From: Rhodospirillaceae bacterium bin65
GTDB taxonomy: Bacteria; Pseudomonadota; Alphaproteobacteria; Bin65
Reading direction: 5' to 3'
Assembly (NCBI GenBank): GCA_002238725.1
Contig: MPMX01000011.1
Location: forward strand, 31,843-95,842
Length of the DNA: 64,000 nt
Made by a program: the position numbers and the translations under genes. Positions 18,392-27,996 of the stretch are shown in pieces. A model generated the notes under the pieces. It was given only the letters and a program-made list of their open reading frames with translations. It searched no databases and had not been told where the DNA came from. Numbering within the stretch: position 1 is the stretch's first letter; the number at the start of each line of letters is the position of its first letter.

Positions 18392-19106
18392 AACGGCGCT
18401 CCCGCTGACAGTATTCCGATACCGCGTCCTGCAGTGTATCGGCATCGAAATCCGGCCACAGGCATTTTGTGAATACAAGTTCGGCGTAGGCCGATTGCCA
18501 GAGCAGGAAATTGCTCAAGCGCTGCTCGCCGCTGGTCCGGATAACAAGATCCGGATCCGGGATATCGCTGGTCAGCAAATGGCGGGAAAATTCCTCCTGC
18601 CCGATTGCGTCCGGATCGAGATCGCCCCGCGCAATCCTGGTGGCCATCCGGCGGGCGGCGCCCAAAATTTCGTCCCGGCTGCCGTAGCTGAGGGCGATGA
18701 CCAGCGTAATGACATTATTGCCGGCGGTATGCCTTTCGGCATGATCGATCTGCGCAATGATATCCGCCGGCAGGCGCGACCTGTCGCCGATGAATCGAAG
18801 CCGGACGCCCTGTTCGTGCAACTCGGCGATTTCGCTGCGCAGATAGTGGCGCAGCAGTTCCATCAGTTCCCTGACCTCGGCCGGTGGACGGTTCCAGTTC
18901 TCGGACGAGAACCCGTAGAGCGTCAGGTATCGGATGCCGTTGGCGACCGCCGCCTTTACGGTCCGGCGTACGGCATCGACGCCATGCCTGTGGCCGACCG
19001 TGCGCGGCAGGCCGCGGGCCTTCGCCCAGCGGCCATTGCCGTCCATGATGATCGCGATGTGGCGTGGCGGCGCCTGAACGATCGCTAAGGGCGAAACGGC
19101 GTCCAT
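18375..19106 (-). CDS. uppS: Undecaprenyl diphosphate synthase (isoprenyl transferase)
   Basis: 243 aa cis-prenyltransferase. Builds the C55 carrier lipid for peptidoglycan and O-antigen from IPP and FPP. Evidence: HIAIIMDGNGRWAKARGLPR with the catalytic Asp, GHRHGVDAVRRTV, YGFSSENWNRP and the C-terminal RTSGEQRLSNFLLWQSAY block. It lies 12 bp after frr and overlaps cdsA. Confidence 0.97.
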   Translation of the reverse strand: MDAVSPLAIVQAPPRHIAIIMDGNGRWAKARGLPRTVGHRHGVDAVRRTVKAAVANGIRYLTLYGFSSENWNRPPAEVRELMELLRHYLRSEIAELHEQGVRLRFIGDRSRLPADIIAQIDHAERHTAGNNVITLVIALSYGSRDEILGAARRMATRIARGDLDPDAIGQEEFSRHLLTSDIPDPDLVIRTSGEQRLSNFLLWQSAYAELVFTKCLWPDFDADTLQDAVSEYCQRERRYGAVG

Positions 19107-19118
19107 ATCCGACCGACT

Positions 19119-19676
19119 CTAGACCTGCATGATCTCGCCCCTTTTCTGGGCGAGCAGCGCGTCGATGTCTCCGATGTGCGAGTCGGTCACCTTCTGGATA
19201 TCGTCAGCCCGGGCGTGATGCTCGTCCTGCGAAATTTCGCCGGTCTTCTCGGCTTTCTTGAGGGTGTCCATACCGTCGCGGCGCACGTTGCGCACCGCAA
19301 CCTTCGCTTGCTCCGCATAGTTGCCCGCCACCTTGACGAGTTCCTTGCGGCGCTCTTCGGTCAGGTCCGGCAGCGGCACTCGGATTACCTGCCCCTCCGT
19401 TTGCGGATTGAGGCCCAGATCGGAAGCGCGGATGGCTTTTTCGACTACCCCGACCAGATTGGTATCCCACACCTGCACCGTCAGCAGGCGCGGCTCGGGC
19501 GCCGAGATATTACTGACCTGGTTCAGCGGCATCTGTGCGCCGTAAGCTTCCACCGTTATCGGTTCCAGCAGACCGGTCGATGCACGACCGGTTCGCAAGC
19601 CGGCCAGATCGCCGCGCAGCGACTCCATCGCGCCGTCCATCCGGCGTTTGATGTCTTTCAGAACGGGATCGATCAT
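19119..19676 (-). CDS. frr: Ribosome recycling factor
   Basis: 185 aa, the standard length. Works with EF-G to split post-termination ribosomes. The helical domain I begins [27 protein letters not shown]; the domain II strand region [18 protein letters not shown] follows, and the protein returns to the conserved helix [16 protein letters not shown]. About 120 bp separate its start from the end of pyrH; I see no clear terminator there. Confidence 0.97.
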   Translation of the reverse strand: MIDPVLKDIKRRMDGAMESLRGDLAGLRTGRASTGLLEPITVEAYGAQMPLNQVSNISAPEPRLLTVQVWDTNLVGVVEKAIRASDLGLNPQTEGQVIRVPLPDLTEERRKELVKVAGNYAEQAKVAVRNVRRDGMDTLKKAEKTGEISQDEHHARADDIQKVTDSHIGDIDALLAQKRGEIMQV

Positions 19677-19796
19677 GGCCCGGCCTCCGGTTCCGTTTCT
19701 CCGCGTGGCGGCACCGTTGCAGTCAACCGGCGCTTCTTTTCTCGTGTGACGCCTATACTGCTTGTTTTTATCAGAATGTTCTAAGGGGAAAATGCC

Positions 19797-20516
19797 TTAT
19801 TCGGCGATGATGGTGAAGGAGCCCCGGCCGTGAACGATGTCGGCAATCGATCCTGGAGACTGGATCGAAAAGACAACGATCGGGATGCCGTTTTCCCTTG
19901 CCAACGCTATGGCGGTCGCGTCCATGACCCCTAGGTTCCGGCTCAACGCCTCAGTGAAGGTCAAGGCCTCGTATCGTGCCGCCGACGGATTGCCAGCCGG
20001 GTCTTCGCTGTATACTCCGTCCACCTTGGTCCCCTTGAGCAGGGCGTCGCAATTCATTTCCGAAGCGCGTAGCGCAGCGGCGGTATCCGTCGTGAAGAAG
20101 GGATTGCCGGTTCCGGCTGCGAAAATCACCACCCGGCCCTTTTCGAGATGCCGGACGGCGCGGCGACGGATATAGGGTTCGGAGACGGTCGACATCGGGA
20201 TAGCCGACTGGACCCTCGTATTCACGCCCAGTTGCTCCAGCGCGCCCTGGATCGCCAGCGAGTTCATGACCGTCGCCAGCATGCCCATATAGTCGCCGGT
20301 CGACCGGTCGATGGCGTGGGCTGCGGACTGTATGCCCCGAAAAATATTGCCACCGCCGACGACAAGACAGATTTCGATCCCGATATCGTGGATCGATTTC
20401 ACTTCCTTTGCGATACGTTCCAGCGTTTCCGGGTCCAGCCCGAAATTCCGTCCGCCCATCAAGGCTTCGCCGGACAACTTGAGAAGGACGCGCCTGTATG
20501 CCGGTTCGTCCTTCAT
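19797..20516 (-). CDS. pyrH: UMP kinase
   Basis: 239 aa amino-acid-kinase-fold enzyme phosphorylating UMP to [16 protein letters not shown] at the N-terminus, [16 protein letters not shown] for the phosphate site, [22 protein letters not shown] for UMP binding and [13 protein letters not shown] for ATP are all intact. It lies between tsf and frr, the usual order. Confidence 0.97.
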   Translation of the reverse strand: MKDEPAYRRVLLKLSGEALMGGRNFGLDPETLERIAKEVKSIHDIGIEICLVVGGGNIFRGIQSAAHAIDRSTGDYMGMLATVMNSLAIQGALEQLGVNTRVQSAIPMSTVSEPYIRRRAVRHLEKGRVVIFAAGTGNPFFTTDTAAALRASEMNCDALLKGTKVDGVYSEDPAGNPSAARYEALTFTEALSRNLGVMDATAIALARENGIPIVVFSIQSPGSIADIVHGRGSFTIIAE

Positions 20517-20564
20517 GGGCCCTGGCTCCCGGTTTCGATGTCCTGTGCCGGCGTCGCGGCAGGA

Positions 20565-21488
20565 TCAGCCGGCAAGCTGGGCAACTTCAGCCGCGAAGTC
20601 GTCTTCCTTGCGTTCGACGCCTTCACCAAGCTGATAGCGCGCGAATCCGGCGATCTCAACCGGCGTTCCCAACTCTTTCGCAGCGGCGTCGATGACCTTT
20701 GAAACCTTCGACTCGCCGTCGATCACCCAGGTCTGATTCATCAGCACAACTTCCTCGAAGAATTTGCGCAGCCGGCCCTCGATCATCTTCTCGACGATTT
20801 CTGGCGGTTTGCCGCTGGTCGCCGCCTGTTCGCGCAGAATTTCGCGCTCCTTCTCGACCGTCTCGGCATCCAGGTCTTCGGCGGTTACCGCCCGCGGGCT
20901 GCTCGCCGCGACGTGCATGGCAACCTGCTTGCCGAGCTTATGCAGTGCTTCGGCATCGCCGGCGGATTTCACGCCCACCAGCACGCCGATCTTGCCCAGG
21001 CCCGGCGCCGCTGAATTGTGCATATAGGAGGCGACGACCCCCTCACCGACGCTCAGGCAGACAGAGCGGCGCAGGGTCATGTTCTCGCCGATCGTCGCGA
21101 TCAGGTTGGTGAGTTCGCCTTCGACCGTGCGCGCGCCGCCCGGATAGTCCGCAGATTTCAGCGCCGCCAGATCGCCGCCGACTTCGAGCGCCACATCGGA
21201 TGCCGCCCCCACAAAAGCCTGGAACCCTTCGTTGCGCGCCACGAAATCTGTTTCCGCGTTGACTTCTACCAACGCGCCGCGCGCGCCGTCGGTACGCAGG
21301 CCGACCAGCCCTTCCGCCGTAACACGGCCGGATTTCTTGGCCGCCGCCGCGAGACCCTTCTTGCGCAGCCATTCGCCGGCCATCTCGATATCGCCGCCGG
21401 CTTCGACCAGAGCCTTTTTGCAGTCCAACATGCCGGCGCCCGTGCGGCCGCGCAGTTCCTTCACCATGGACGCACTGATTTGAGCCAT
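20565..21488 (-). CDS. tsf: Translation elongation factor Ts
   Basis: 307 aa nucleotide exchange factor for EF-Tu. The ATG at 21488 is preceded by a GAGGG ribosome site and opens the canonical start [20 protein letters not shown]; the longer frame adds non-homologous sequence. The key contact motif [10 protein letters not shown] is present, and two dimerisation subdomains follow. Confidence 0.97.
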   Translation of the reverse strand: MAQISASMVKELRGRTGAGMLDCKKALVEAGGDIEMAGEWLRKKGLAAAAKKSGRVTAEGLVGLRTDGARGALVEVNAETDFVARNEGFQAFVGAASDVALEVGGDLAALKSADYPGGARTVEGELTNLIATIGENMTLRRSVCLSVGEGVVASYMHNSAAPGLGKIGVLVGVKSAGDAEALHKLGKQVAMHVAASSPRAVTAEDLDAETVEKEREILREQAATSGKPPEIVEKMIEGRLRKFFEEVVLMNQTWVIDGESKVSKVIDAAAKELGTPVEIAGFARYQLGEGVERKEDDFAAEVAQLAG

Positions 21489-21580
21489 TTCGCCCTCTTG
21501 TTTGCTGGCTATCGTTTGCCGGTCGCTCCGCCGGGCGGCACCCGACAGCACCGACCGTTCGTCTGCTTGCGCCAGGCCGG

Positions 21581-22534
21581 TCAGCCGGACGCAGCTTCCT
21601 GCCCGACCGCTTCGGGAGATGCTTCGGGGGTTGCTTCCGAAGTCGTTTCAGCAGTTGCTTCCGGAGTCGTTTCGGGGGCTGCTTTCTGAGCCGGTTCTTC
21701 GCTCTCGGCTGGCGTTTCGTTCGATGCGGCCGGCTCAGCTGCCGTGTCTGTCGTCCCGGCCTCCCCGTCCGCAGCGGCGTCCGGAAGTTCCTCCGCCATC
21801 GGCGCTTCGGCTTCGCCCAGATCGCCGCCGGATAGCGCCACTTCCTGCGCCAGACCGTCCAGCACCGCACCCCAGAACAAATCCAGGTAAATCTCAATGG
21901 CACGCAGCGAATCGTCGTTGCCCGGCACCGGGTAATCGATACCTTTGGGATCGCTGTTGCTGTCGATCACGGCGATCACCGGAATCTTCAGCTTGTTCGC
22001 CTCGGCGACCGCGATCGCCTCTTTGTTGGTGTCGATGACGACGATTATGTCCGGCAGTGCGGACATCTCCTTGATGCCGCCCAGCGCCTTTTCCAGCTTG
22101 TCGCGCTCGCGGGTAAGCTGCAGCAGCTCCTTCTTGGTCAGGCCCTGGGTTTCTTCCTCGTTGCCGAGCTGTGCATCGAGTGTTTTCAGGCGCGCAATGG
22201 AGCGCTGGATCGTCGACCAGTTGGTTAGCATGCCGCCAAGCCAGCGGTGGTCGACATAGAACTGGCCGCAACGCTCGGCCGACTGTGCGATCATACGCGA
22301 GGCCTGCCGTTTGGTACCGACGAACAGAACCCGGCCGCCGGCCGCTGCGACGTCGCGCACCGCATTCATGGCGCGTTGCAGCATCGGCACGGTCTGCTGC
22401 AGATCGATGATATGGACATTATTGCGCGCGCCGAAGATGTAGGGTGACATCTTCGGGTTCCAGCGGCGTGTGTTGTGTCCGAAATGGACGCCGGCCTCAA
22501 GCAGCTGGCGCATGGTGAAGCTTGGCATCGCCAT
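21581..22534 (-). CDS. rpsB: 30S ribosomal protein S2 with acidic C-terminal extension
   Basis: 317 aa. The first ~230 residues are ordinary S2: [39 protein letters not shown] and [19 protein letters not shown]. The remaining ~87 residues are a low-complexity Ala/Glu/Thr/Pro tail with repeats such as [19 protein letters not shown], absent from E. coli S2 but seen in various lengths in alphaproteobacteria. It heads the tsf-pyrH-frr run, with 92 bp before tsf. Confidence 0.96.
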   Translation of the reverse strand: MAMPSFTMRQLLEAGVHFGHNTRRWNPKMSPYIFGARNNVHIIDLQQTVPMLQRAMNAVRDVAAAGGRVLFVGTKRQASRMIAQSAERCGQFYVDHRWLGGMLTNWSTIQRSIARLKTLDAQLGNEEETQGLTKKELLQLTRERDKLEKALGGIKEMSALPDIIVVIDTNKEAIAVAEANKLKIPVIAVIDSNSDPKGIDYPVPGNDDSLRAIEIYLDLFWGAVLDGLAQEVALSGGDLGEAEAPMAEELPDAAADGEAGTTDTAAEPAASNETPAESEEPAQKAAPETTPEATAETTSEATPEASPEAVGQEAASG

Positions 22535-22846
22535 GGAATTTTCCTTTACCGGTTCGACCGCCGCGGACGTCTATCCGGAAATTGGCGCTTCCCGCGCCCC
22601 TGCCCGGACACCGGAACGACAAGACCGGAATACCCGGCTGCCGCAAATCCGCGTGAGGAGTTGAAGGACCAAGACCTAAGATGCCGCCGGCCTGTGCGCA
22701 ACGGCGGAGGGCGGCATGCGGCAAATCTCCTGCTCCCGGCGCCGCGGACGGCACAAATGCCTGCGCCGGCCGGTCAAGAGAAAAGGGCCGCCCGGATCGG
22801 GCGGCCCTTGTTCCTGCGGTTTTGCACCGCAGATCGACCTGCCGGA
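22535..22846 (-). promoter_or_regulatory. rpsB leader and fccB 3' region
   Basis: 312 bases without a gene. The part next to rpsB should contain its promoter and leader; I could not assign boxes or an S2 autoregulatory fold. The far end holds the terminator listed separately and a smaller stem (TGCGGT/ACCGCA, 22815-22831). Confidence 0.4.
22783..22809 (-). terminator. Rho-independent terminator after fccB
   Basis: A perfect 12-bp stem (AAGGGCCGCCCG, 22783-22794, pairing with 22798-22809) closes a 3-base loop. On the minus strand it is followed by a T-rich run (TTTTCTC). It lies about 38 bases beyond the fccB stop and separates the sulfide genes from rpsB. Confidence 0.85.
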
Positions 22847-24121
22847 TCAGCCCCAGATATCCGCCGCGATGCTGGCATACCACCCGCTGGCATAGCGGGC
22901 TTCCTCCGCGCGGAAGCTGGCGGGCGCGCCCTTCGGGCTGACGCCGCCAGAGCCTTTCACGCCGACCAGCTTACCACCCTGCCAGGCATAGACCTTGGCG
23001 ACCGAGATGCCGTATTCCGGCGCCACCAGACTGTAGCAGGTGTTGGCAAAGGACGGGTCGGCCACGGCTTTGCCGGCCAGCGAATCGACCACCCCGGCGG
23101 CCACCACCTTGCCCTGGCTGCTCGCCGAAAAACCGGACTTCGGCATGGGCGAGGCAATCGAGGCGTCGCCGATTACATAGACGTCCTTCTTCATGGTCGA
23201 TGCGAAGGTCCGCCGGTCGATCGGGGCCCAGCCCGATTTGGCGGTGACGCCGGCGATATCGGCCACCTTGCCCGCCTTTTGCGGCGGAATCAGGTTGACC
23301 ACATCGCCCTTGTGCTTGGCGCCGAACTCGGTGATGACGGTCTTGCCGCCGACATCCACTTCGGTCACCGGGCCGTCCTTCGACTGCGGGATGAACTCGA
23401 TCATCGGTCCGTAGACTTTCTTCCAGCCCTCCAGGAACAAGGGCATCTTGGAGAACTTGTCCTTGGAATCGACGATCAGGACCTTCGACTTCGGCTTCTT
23501 GGTCTTGAGATAGTGGGCGATCATGCTGGCCCGTTCGTACGGCCCGGGCGGGCAGCGGAACGGATTGGCCGGCGGGGCCAGAATAACGACGCCGCCGTCC
23601 GCCATCGCCTCAAGCTGCTTGCGCAGCAGGACGGTCTGCGGACCGGCCTTCCAGGCGTGCGGAATTTTCTCCGCCGCCGCCGCGTCGTAGCCCTTGATCT
23701 TGCCCCACTGGAAGTCGATGCCCGGCGACAGGATGAGCCTGTCCCAGCCGATCGAAGCGCCGCCGGCGGTCGTCACCGTTTTCTTGGCGTGATCGACCCC
23801 CGTCACCATGTCTTGTACGACCTTGACGCCGCGCTTCTTCATCGCGTCGAAGCCGTGCCCGATCGATCCGATATCGCGCAGTCCGCCCAGCACCAGGTTG
23901 CTGAAGGGGCAGGTGTAGAAGGTCTTGTTCGGCTCGATCAGCGTTACGTCAACCGAATCGCCGCCAAACATCTTGGCGTATTTGGCCGCGCTGGCACCGC
24001 CGAAGCCGCCGCCGACCACAACGATCCGGCCGCCCTTCCCCTGGGCGACCGCAGGGGCAGCGAACGCAGCCGCCGAAGCGCCTGCCGCCGCGGTAAATTC
24101 GCGTCGTGTCAGTCTGCTCAT
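22847..24121 (-). CDS. fccB: Sulfide dehydrogenase (flavocytochrome c) flavoprotein subunit
   Basis: 424 aa from the ATG at 24121. A Tat signal ([22 protein letters not shown]) sends it folded to the periplasm. FAD site VVVGGGFGG (34-42). Cys71 in FYTCPFSN corresponds to the cysteine that binds FAD covalently in Allochromatium FccB, and Cys190 ([10 protein letters not shown]) and Cys362 (ANTCYSLV) to the redox disulfide pair. It oxidises sulfide to sulfur or polysulfide and passes electrons to the cytochrome encoded just upstream (11 bp gap). A strong terminator follows. Confidence 0.93.
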   Translation of the reverse strand: MSRLTRREFTAAAGASAAAFAAPAVAQGKGGRIVVVGGGFGGASAAKYAKMFGGDSVDVTLIEPNKTFYTCPFSNLVLGGLRDIGSIGHGFDAMKKRGVKVVQDMVTGVDHAKKTVTTAGGASIGWDRLILSPGIDFQWGKIKGYDAAAAEKIPHAWKAGPQTVLLRKQLEAMADGGVVILAPPANPFRCPPGPYERASMIAHYLKTKKPKSKVLIVDSKDKFSKMPLFLEGWKKVYGPMIEFIPQSKDGPVTEVDVGGKTVITEFGAKHKGDVVNLIPPQKAGKVADIAGVTAKSGWAPIDRRTFASTMKKDVYVIGDASIASPMPKSGFSASSQGKVVAAGVVDSLAGKAVADPSFANTCYSLVAPEYGISVAKVYAWQGGKLVGVKGSGGVSPKGAPASFRAEEARYASGWYASIAADIWG

Positions 24122-24132
24122 GTCGCGACCTC

Positions 24133-24444
24133 CTATTTCACGGTGGCAAGATAACCGGCAAGCGCACTGATTTCCGCGTCGCTGTAACCCTTGGCTATCC
24201 GCTGCATCACTGTGGATTTCCGTTTGCCGTCCCGGAATCCGACCATCTCCTTGACGATAAACGCCTTGTTCTTGCCGTTGATCGCGGGAATCGTATCCGG
24301 ACTCTTGCCTGCCGGGCCGTGACAGCTGAAGCAGGACAGGGCGAGGTTGCGGCCGGACGATTCCGCTTGGGCGCCGACCGGCGCGACGGCGACCAGCGCC
24401 GCAGCGATGAGCCCGGCTCCCGCCGGGCCGTATCCCAGTTTCAT
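24133..24444 (-). CDS. fccA: Sulfide dehydrogenase cytochrome c subunit, monoheme
   Basis: 103 aa with a signal peptide ([16 protein letters not shown]) and one heme site CFSCH (38-42); Met80 is a plausible sixth ligand. It is about half the size of the diheme Allochromatium subunit, so it is the short single-heme form. It takes electrons from FccB. The start lies 142 bp below the ArsR-type regulator, in the same orientation. Confidence 0.88.
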   Translation of the reverse strand: MKLGYGPAGAGLIAAALVAVAPVGAQAESSGRNLALSCFSCHGPAGKSPDTIPAINGKNKAFIVKEMVGFRDGKRKSTVMQRIAKGYSDAEISALAGYLATVK

Positions 24445-24586
24445 GCGCTTCCTCCATCGTGTTCGTCGAACCGGAACAGCCGGCGTTCCGATCCGGTAAC
24501 CTATGCTATGCCGCGTAGGCCGATGTTGGAAGCGGTTTTATAATGCCGATGCCGCAATAATGCCGAATCTCGGACGTTACAGCACG

Positions 24587-24898
24587 CTAACTGCTGCAAA
24601 AGGCCTTGTGGACCGCCCCGATGATCGCCTCGACCTTCGGATCGCTGATCCGGTAGTAGATATTTCTCCGCCGGCGCCGGGTCGAGACCATGCCGCTACG
24701 GCGAAGCTGGGCCAGTTCCTGGGAAATGCTCGACTGCCGGACATCGAGCAACTGCTCGAGCTCCATGACATTGCGTTCGCAATTCACCAGGTAGCAGAGA
24801 ATCAGCATGCGTTTCGGATTGCCGATCGTCTTCAGGAAGCGCGCTGCTTCCTCGGCGCTGCGCGCCATGGCCTCGGTATCGATGGTGTCGATGGCCAC
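24587..24898 (-). CDS. ArsR-family regulator, SqrR/BigR persulfide-sensor type
   Basis: 103 aa from the GTG at 24898, which has a GGGGAG site seven bases upstream; the frame runs further but starts inside the operator-like palindrome. Winged-helix motif ELEQLLDVRQSSISQELAQLRRSGMV split over ~46-71. Cys35 (MLILCYL) and Cys101 (KAFCSS) are 66 residues apart, exactly the spacing of the Cys41/Cys107 pair in Rhodobacter SqrR and Cys42/Cys108 in BigR, which form a polysulfide bridge when sulfide is present. An extra Cys40 is present. It lies upstream of fccAB and probably represses those genes. Confidence 0.8.
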   Translation of the reverse strand: MAIDTIDTEAMARSAEEAARFLKTIGNPKRMLILCYLVNCERNVMELEQLLDVRQSSISQELAQLRRSGMVSTRRRRRNIYYRISDPKVEAIIGAVHKAFCSS

Positions 24899-25003
24899 GC
24901 GACGGCTCCCCGCTAATCCAACGCTATCGGCCTCTACCCGGCCCGCGGGCCGACGGTGTTTACCGGCCCAAACCGCTGCACAACATAGATTGTCGCGCGA
25001 AAT

Positions 25004-25019
25004 GTTCAAATTTTCGAAT
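25004..25019. promoter_or_regulatory. Candidate SqrR/BigR-type operator
   Basis: GTTC-AAATTTTC-GAAT, one base off the ATTC-N8-GAAT consensus described for SqrR-type regulators. It lies 106 bases upstream of the regulator start, in a locally AT-rich patch, suggesting autoregulation and possibly control of the whole regulator-fcc unit. I saw no second copy directly upstream of fccA. Confidence 0.5.
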
Positions 25020-25138
25020 GCGACGGTTCAAACTCAAGGTTCTGCGAAGCAGCGTGGAAAGCCGCGGATACCGGCGGGTGGCGGAATGTCTGATCAATGT
25101 GCGAACAGCCGATCTGAGCGCCCTTCGAGACCTGTCCG

Positions 25139-26242
25139 TCACCTCTTCTCGCACACCAGGTAGATGTGGACATAGTCCATGGCATGGCCTTCGGGGCTTT
25201 GCCGGACCCGGTCTTCGTAACTGTCGTAGAAGCGGTCGACGATCGCCTGTTTCTCCGCCGCCGGGCGGGCGGACGACAGGCCGGCCACGAAGGTGTGCTC
25301 GCTCCACGATCGCAGGGTCGGAATATAGTCGACGGCAAACCTGCCGGCATCGCCGTGGCCGGCGAATTCCCGTTCGTAGGGGCAGCGGACCACCCGGGTC
25401 TCGACATGCTTCAGCCGCAATCCGGCCCGGTACACCGGATTTTGCTCGTCTGTCAGCGGCGCGCAGAACTGATCGACGGTACGGTAGCACTGGGCGAAAT
25501 TGGTGTTGCGGTATTCGCCGGGCGTTATCGTTCCCTCGTCCGCCAGCTCGCGCCACAATTCGTTGAAGGTATCGAACATGCTGACACCGCCGGTATGGCC
25601 GAGGTAGCGGCCTTGCTCGTCGATGCCGAAATTGAACAGGGTCAAGTGCCCGCCGGCCACGAGTTCCCGGGCGCGCTGCAGCAGCATGGCCTCCCAGTCC
25701 CGGGCGCCTTGCGCCTCGTAGGCCGCACGCACCGGGCCGGACGCGCCGACCATATGCACGTGGTCGGGAATTTCGCAGGGCTTCTCGCTGATATAGTGCG
25801 AGGCCGTTGCGGAAAAACCGAGATGCAGGCTCGCGGGCGGAAAGATGCTCTTGTGAAACGAGGTGCCGCTGGCGAAGCAGTAGACGTCCGTCATGTCGAG
25901 CAGCGGGCTTTCCAATTCGGTCAACCCATGGACATTCTGGAAGAGCTGGCTGAAATCGTTGCGTGGCAGGTCGGTATAGACCATCTGGATCGGATGGCCG
26001 GGCGCGCGCCGGCGCAGTACGCTCAGCACCTTGCCGATCATTTCGATCGACGTGCCGCCGTCAGCGCAGCCGATGTCCGCCACCGTGATCGGCCTGCCGT
26101 CGTCCGGGATGGGCAGCGAGTTCGCGGCGTCCAGAACCATTGGCGTCGCATTGTCGATGACATCCTTGGCCCCGGCCGTCGACCTGGAATAGTAGCCGGC
26201 GCCCTTCATGGCGACATCGCGAATACTGGACGTGCCGGTCAT
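25139..26242 (-). CDS. SABATH-family (plant-type) carboxyl methyltransferase
   Basis: 367 aa from the ATG at 26242. Matches the SAM-dependent carboxyl methyltransferase family of plant salicylate, jasmonate and benzoate methyltransferases: MKGAGYYSRSTAGAKDVID, ITVADIGCADGGTSIEM for SAM, VYTDLPRNDFSQLF, the GTSFHKSIFPPASLHLGFSA segment and LHLGFSATASHYIS corresponding to the plant HSSYSLMWLS region. These enzymes methylate a free carboxylate of a small acid. Bacterial copies exist but are sparse. It follows the Ldh-family gene by 41 bp on the same strand. Substrate unknown. Confidence 0.82.
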   Translation of the reverse strand: MTGTSSIRDVAMKGAGYYSRSTAGAKDVIDNATPMVLDAANSLPIPDDGRPITVADIGCADGGTSIEMIGKVLSVLRRRAPGHPIQMVYTDLPRNDFSQLFQNVHGLTELESPLLDMTDVYCFASGTSFHKSIFPPASLHLGFSATASHYISEKPCEIPDHVHMVGASGPVRAAYEAQGARDWEAMLLQRARELVAGGHLTLFNFGIDEQGRYLGHTGGVSMFDTFNELWRELADEGTITPGEYRNTNFAQCYRTVDQFCAPLTDEQNPVYRAGLRLKHVETRVVRCPYEREFAGHGDAGRFAVDYIPTLRSWSEHTFVAGLSSARPAAEKQAIVDRFYDSYEDRVRQSPEGHAMDYVHIYLVCEKR

Positions 26243-26283
26243 TCTCGATCCCCCGATCGTTGGAAAAGCAGAAAAACGGCGGA

Positions 26284-27300
26284 TCAGCCCGCCAGCCAAC
26301 GCACTTTTTCGACTATGACACGGTCAATCTCGATCGGCCCTGCCGCAGCGCGGGCCCGCGCCGCCTTGCGGCCGGCACCATGGACCCGCGCGCCCGGCTG
26401 TTCGGCGATCGCGGCGACCAGATCGGCAACCCGCCCGGCGAAAGCGCCTCCGGAGGTCGTATCGGCATCGACGGCGACGAAAAACTGCCCGGTCGCCGGC
26501 GGTCCGCCGACAGGCCCGGCAAACGGGCTCGCATCTATGCCGAGTGTGGCGCCGACCGCCGCCGCGGCGAACAATTCGACCATCAGCCCGACGCCGAATC
26601 CCTTGTAACCGCCGCTCGGCAGCATCGTGCCCTTGAGCGCAACCTCGGGATCGGTTGTCGGTTTGCCGTCGCCATCCAGCGCCCACCCTTCCGGGATTGC
26701 CTCGCCGCGGCGGGCAAACTGCATAATCTCGCTGCGCGCGACGATGCTGGCGCTCTGATCGATCAGGACATGCGCCTCGCCCTGCCCGTCCGGCGCTGCC
26801 ACGGCGAACGGGTTCGTCCCGACGACTTTCCGGGCGCCACCCGCCGGCGCGATGGAGGCAGGCGCGTTGGTGAACCCGATCGCGAGCAGACCCTGCTGCG
26901 CCAATCTGAAAGGATGCCAACCCAGAACGCCGCAATTGTAGGAATTGCGGATGGCGAGGCAGGCAATGCCCTGCTCCTTCGCCAGGGGAACCAGCCGGTC
27001 GAAACCGGCATCGATCGCCGGGTGGGCAAATCCGTTCCCGGCATCGGCGACCAGCGCTGCCGGTTTGGGCCGGTCGACGGCCGGCACGGCATCTCCGTTT
27101 ACCTTGCCGCACCGAACATGTTCGCAATAGATCGGCACATAGGGCAGGCCGTGCGAGGCAACGCCGTCGGCGTGGGCCGCGGCCGAGGATCTGGCGACCG
27201 AGCGGGCATTGACGCCGTTCGCGCCGGCATTCCCGAGCGCGCGAAAGGCGAGGTCTTCAATCTCGACCAGCGTCATTGCGACGGTTCCTGCAGCGGCCAT
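26284..27300 (-). CDS. Malate/L-lactate dehydrogenase-family (Ldh) oxidoreductase
   Basis: 338 aa NAD(P)H-dependent enzyme of the family that holds ureidoglycolate, sulfolactate and delta1-piperideine-2-carboxylate (imine) reductases. AAAHADGVASHGLPYVPIY carries the catalytic His; GFTNAPASIAPAGG and the Gly-rich KGTMLPSGGYKGFG segment are typical. Imine or 2-oxo-acid reduction is likely, but the exact substrate is not visible. It is followed by the SABATH gene and preceded by the DUF3726 gene (20 bp), suggesting one transcript. Confidence 0.85.
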   Translation of the reverse strand: MAAAGTVAMTLVEIEDLAFRALGNAGANGVNARSVARSSAAAHADGVASHGLPYVPIYCEHVRCGKVNGDAVPAVDRPKPAALVADAGNGFAHPAIDAGFDRLVPLAKEQGIACLAIRNSYNCGVLGWHPFRLAQQGLLAIGFTNAPASIAPAGGARKVVGTNPFAVAAPDGQGEAHVLIDQSASIVARSEIMQFARRGEAIPEGWALDGDGKPTTDPEVALKGTMLPSGGYKGFGVGLMVELFAAAAVGATLGIDASPFAGPVGGPPATGQFFVAVDADTTSGGAFAGRVADLVAAIAEQPGARVHGAGRKAARARAAAGPIEIDRVIVEKVRWLAG

Positions 27301-27320
27301 CCGTGTCTCCTGTCGAATAA

Positions 27321-27992
27321 TCAGTCGGTTTCGATCAATTCGCTGCCGCCTGCGCCGCGCGCCTGCGATTCGGCGCTTTCCGGCACATAGGTCCGGCAGG
27401 CCCAGCCGTTGAGGCGGTCATAGACCTCGATTTCGACCGGGATGCTGCCGTCGAGCTGCGGCAGCGATTGCGGCAATTCTCCGATTTGCCCCTGCTCGAT
27501 CCGCACGGACCCGGCCAATGACAATTTTTCGATCCTGCGGCAGGAATCGGCGATGGTTTGCGGACCGATGCCGATGGCAGGTGCTTCGAGCCCGAGCGAA
27601 ATATTCAGCCGCACATCGCAAACCTGCGCGACGCCGGCCAGAAACGGCATCGTTAACAGCGGCCAGCGGACCGCGGCAAGCGTGAGCGCACCGTCGCCGG
27701 CGAAGGGAAGCGGTTGACCGGCCCGGTCTGCGATCGTCACTCCGGCGAGCAGACCGTCGATCTCCCCCGCTTCCGACCGCCAGATCGTGCCGGAGGGGAT
27801 GGGAAAGCAGCGCCGCCAATCCTGTGCAGAAAGGCCTTCGAGCGCACTGCCCAGAGCAGACAAGCCGGACAGGCCCCGCGCCTCCAGCCAGCGCGCGACC
27901 CGGCCGGCTTCGTCCGCCAGACCCCAGGGGAGCCCGGCGCCGCGCGCCGCCTTTGTCGCCAGCGTCTGAATTTCGTTGAGGGAGCAAAGCAC
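27321..27992 (-). CDS. DUF3726-like protein of unknown function
   Basis: 223 aa if it starts at the GTG at 27992, 4 bp after the stop of the upstream gene. The N-terminus LNEIQTLATKAARGAGLPWG and ADEAGRVARWLEARGL match my memory of DUF3726 proteins, helical and without catalytic motifs that I recognise. No signal peptide or membrane helix. Tight spacing with the Ldh gene and with the upstream 545-aa gene argues for a shared pathway. Function unknown. Confidence 0.6.
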   Translation of the reverse strand: MLCSLNEIQTLATKAARGAGLPWGLADEAGRVARWLEARGLSGLSALGSALEGLSAQDWRRCFPIPSGTIWRSEAGEIDGLLAGVTIADRAGQPLPFAGDGALTLAAVRWPLLTMPFLAGVAQVCDVRLNISLGLEAPAIGIGPQTIADSCRRIEKLSLAGSVRIEQGQIGELPQSLPQLDGSIPVEIEVYDRLNGWACRTYVPESAESQARGAGGSELIETD

Positions 27993-27996
27993 CGGC

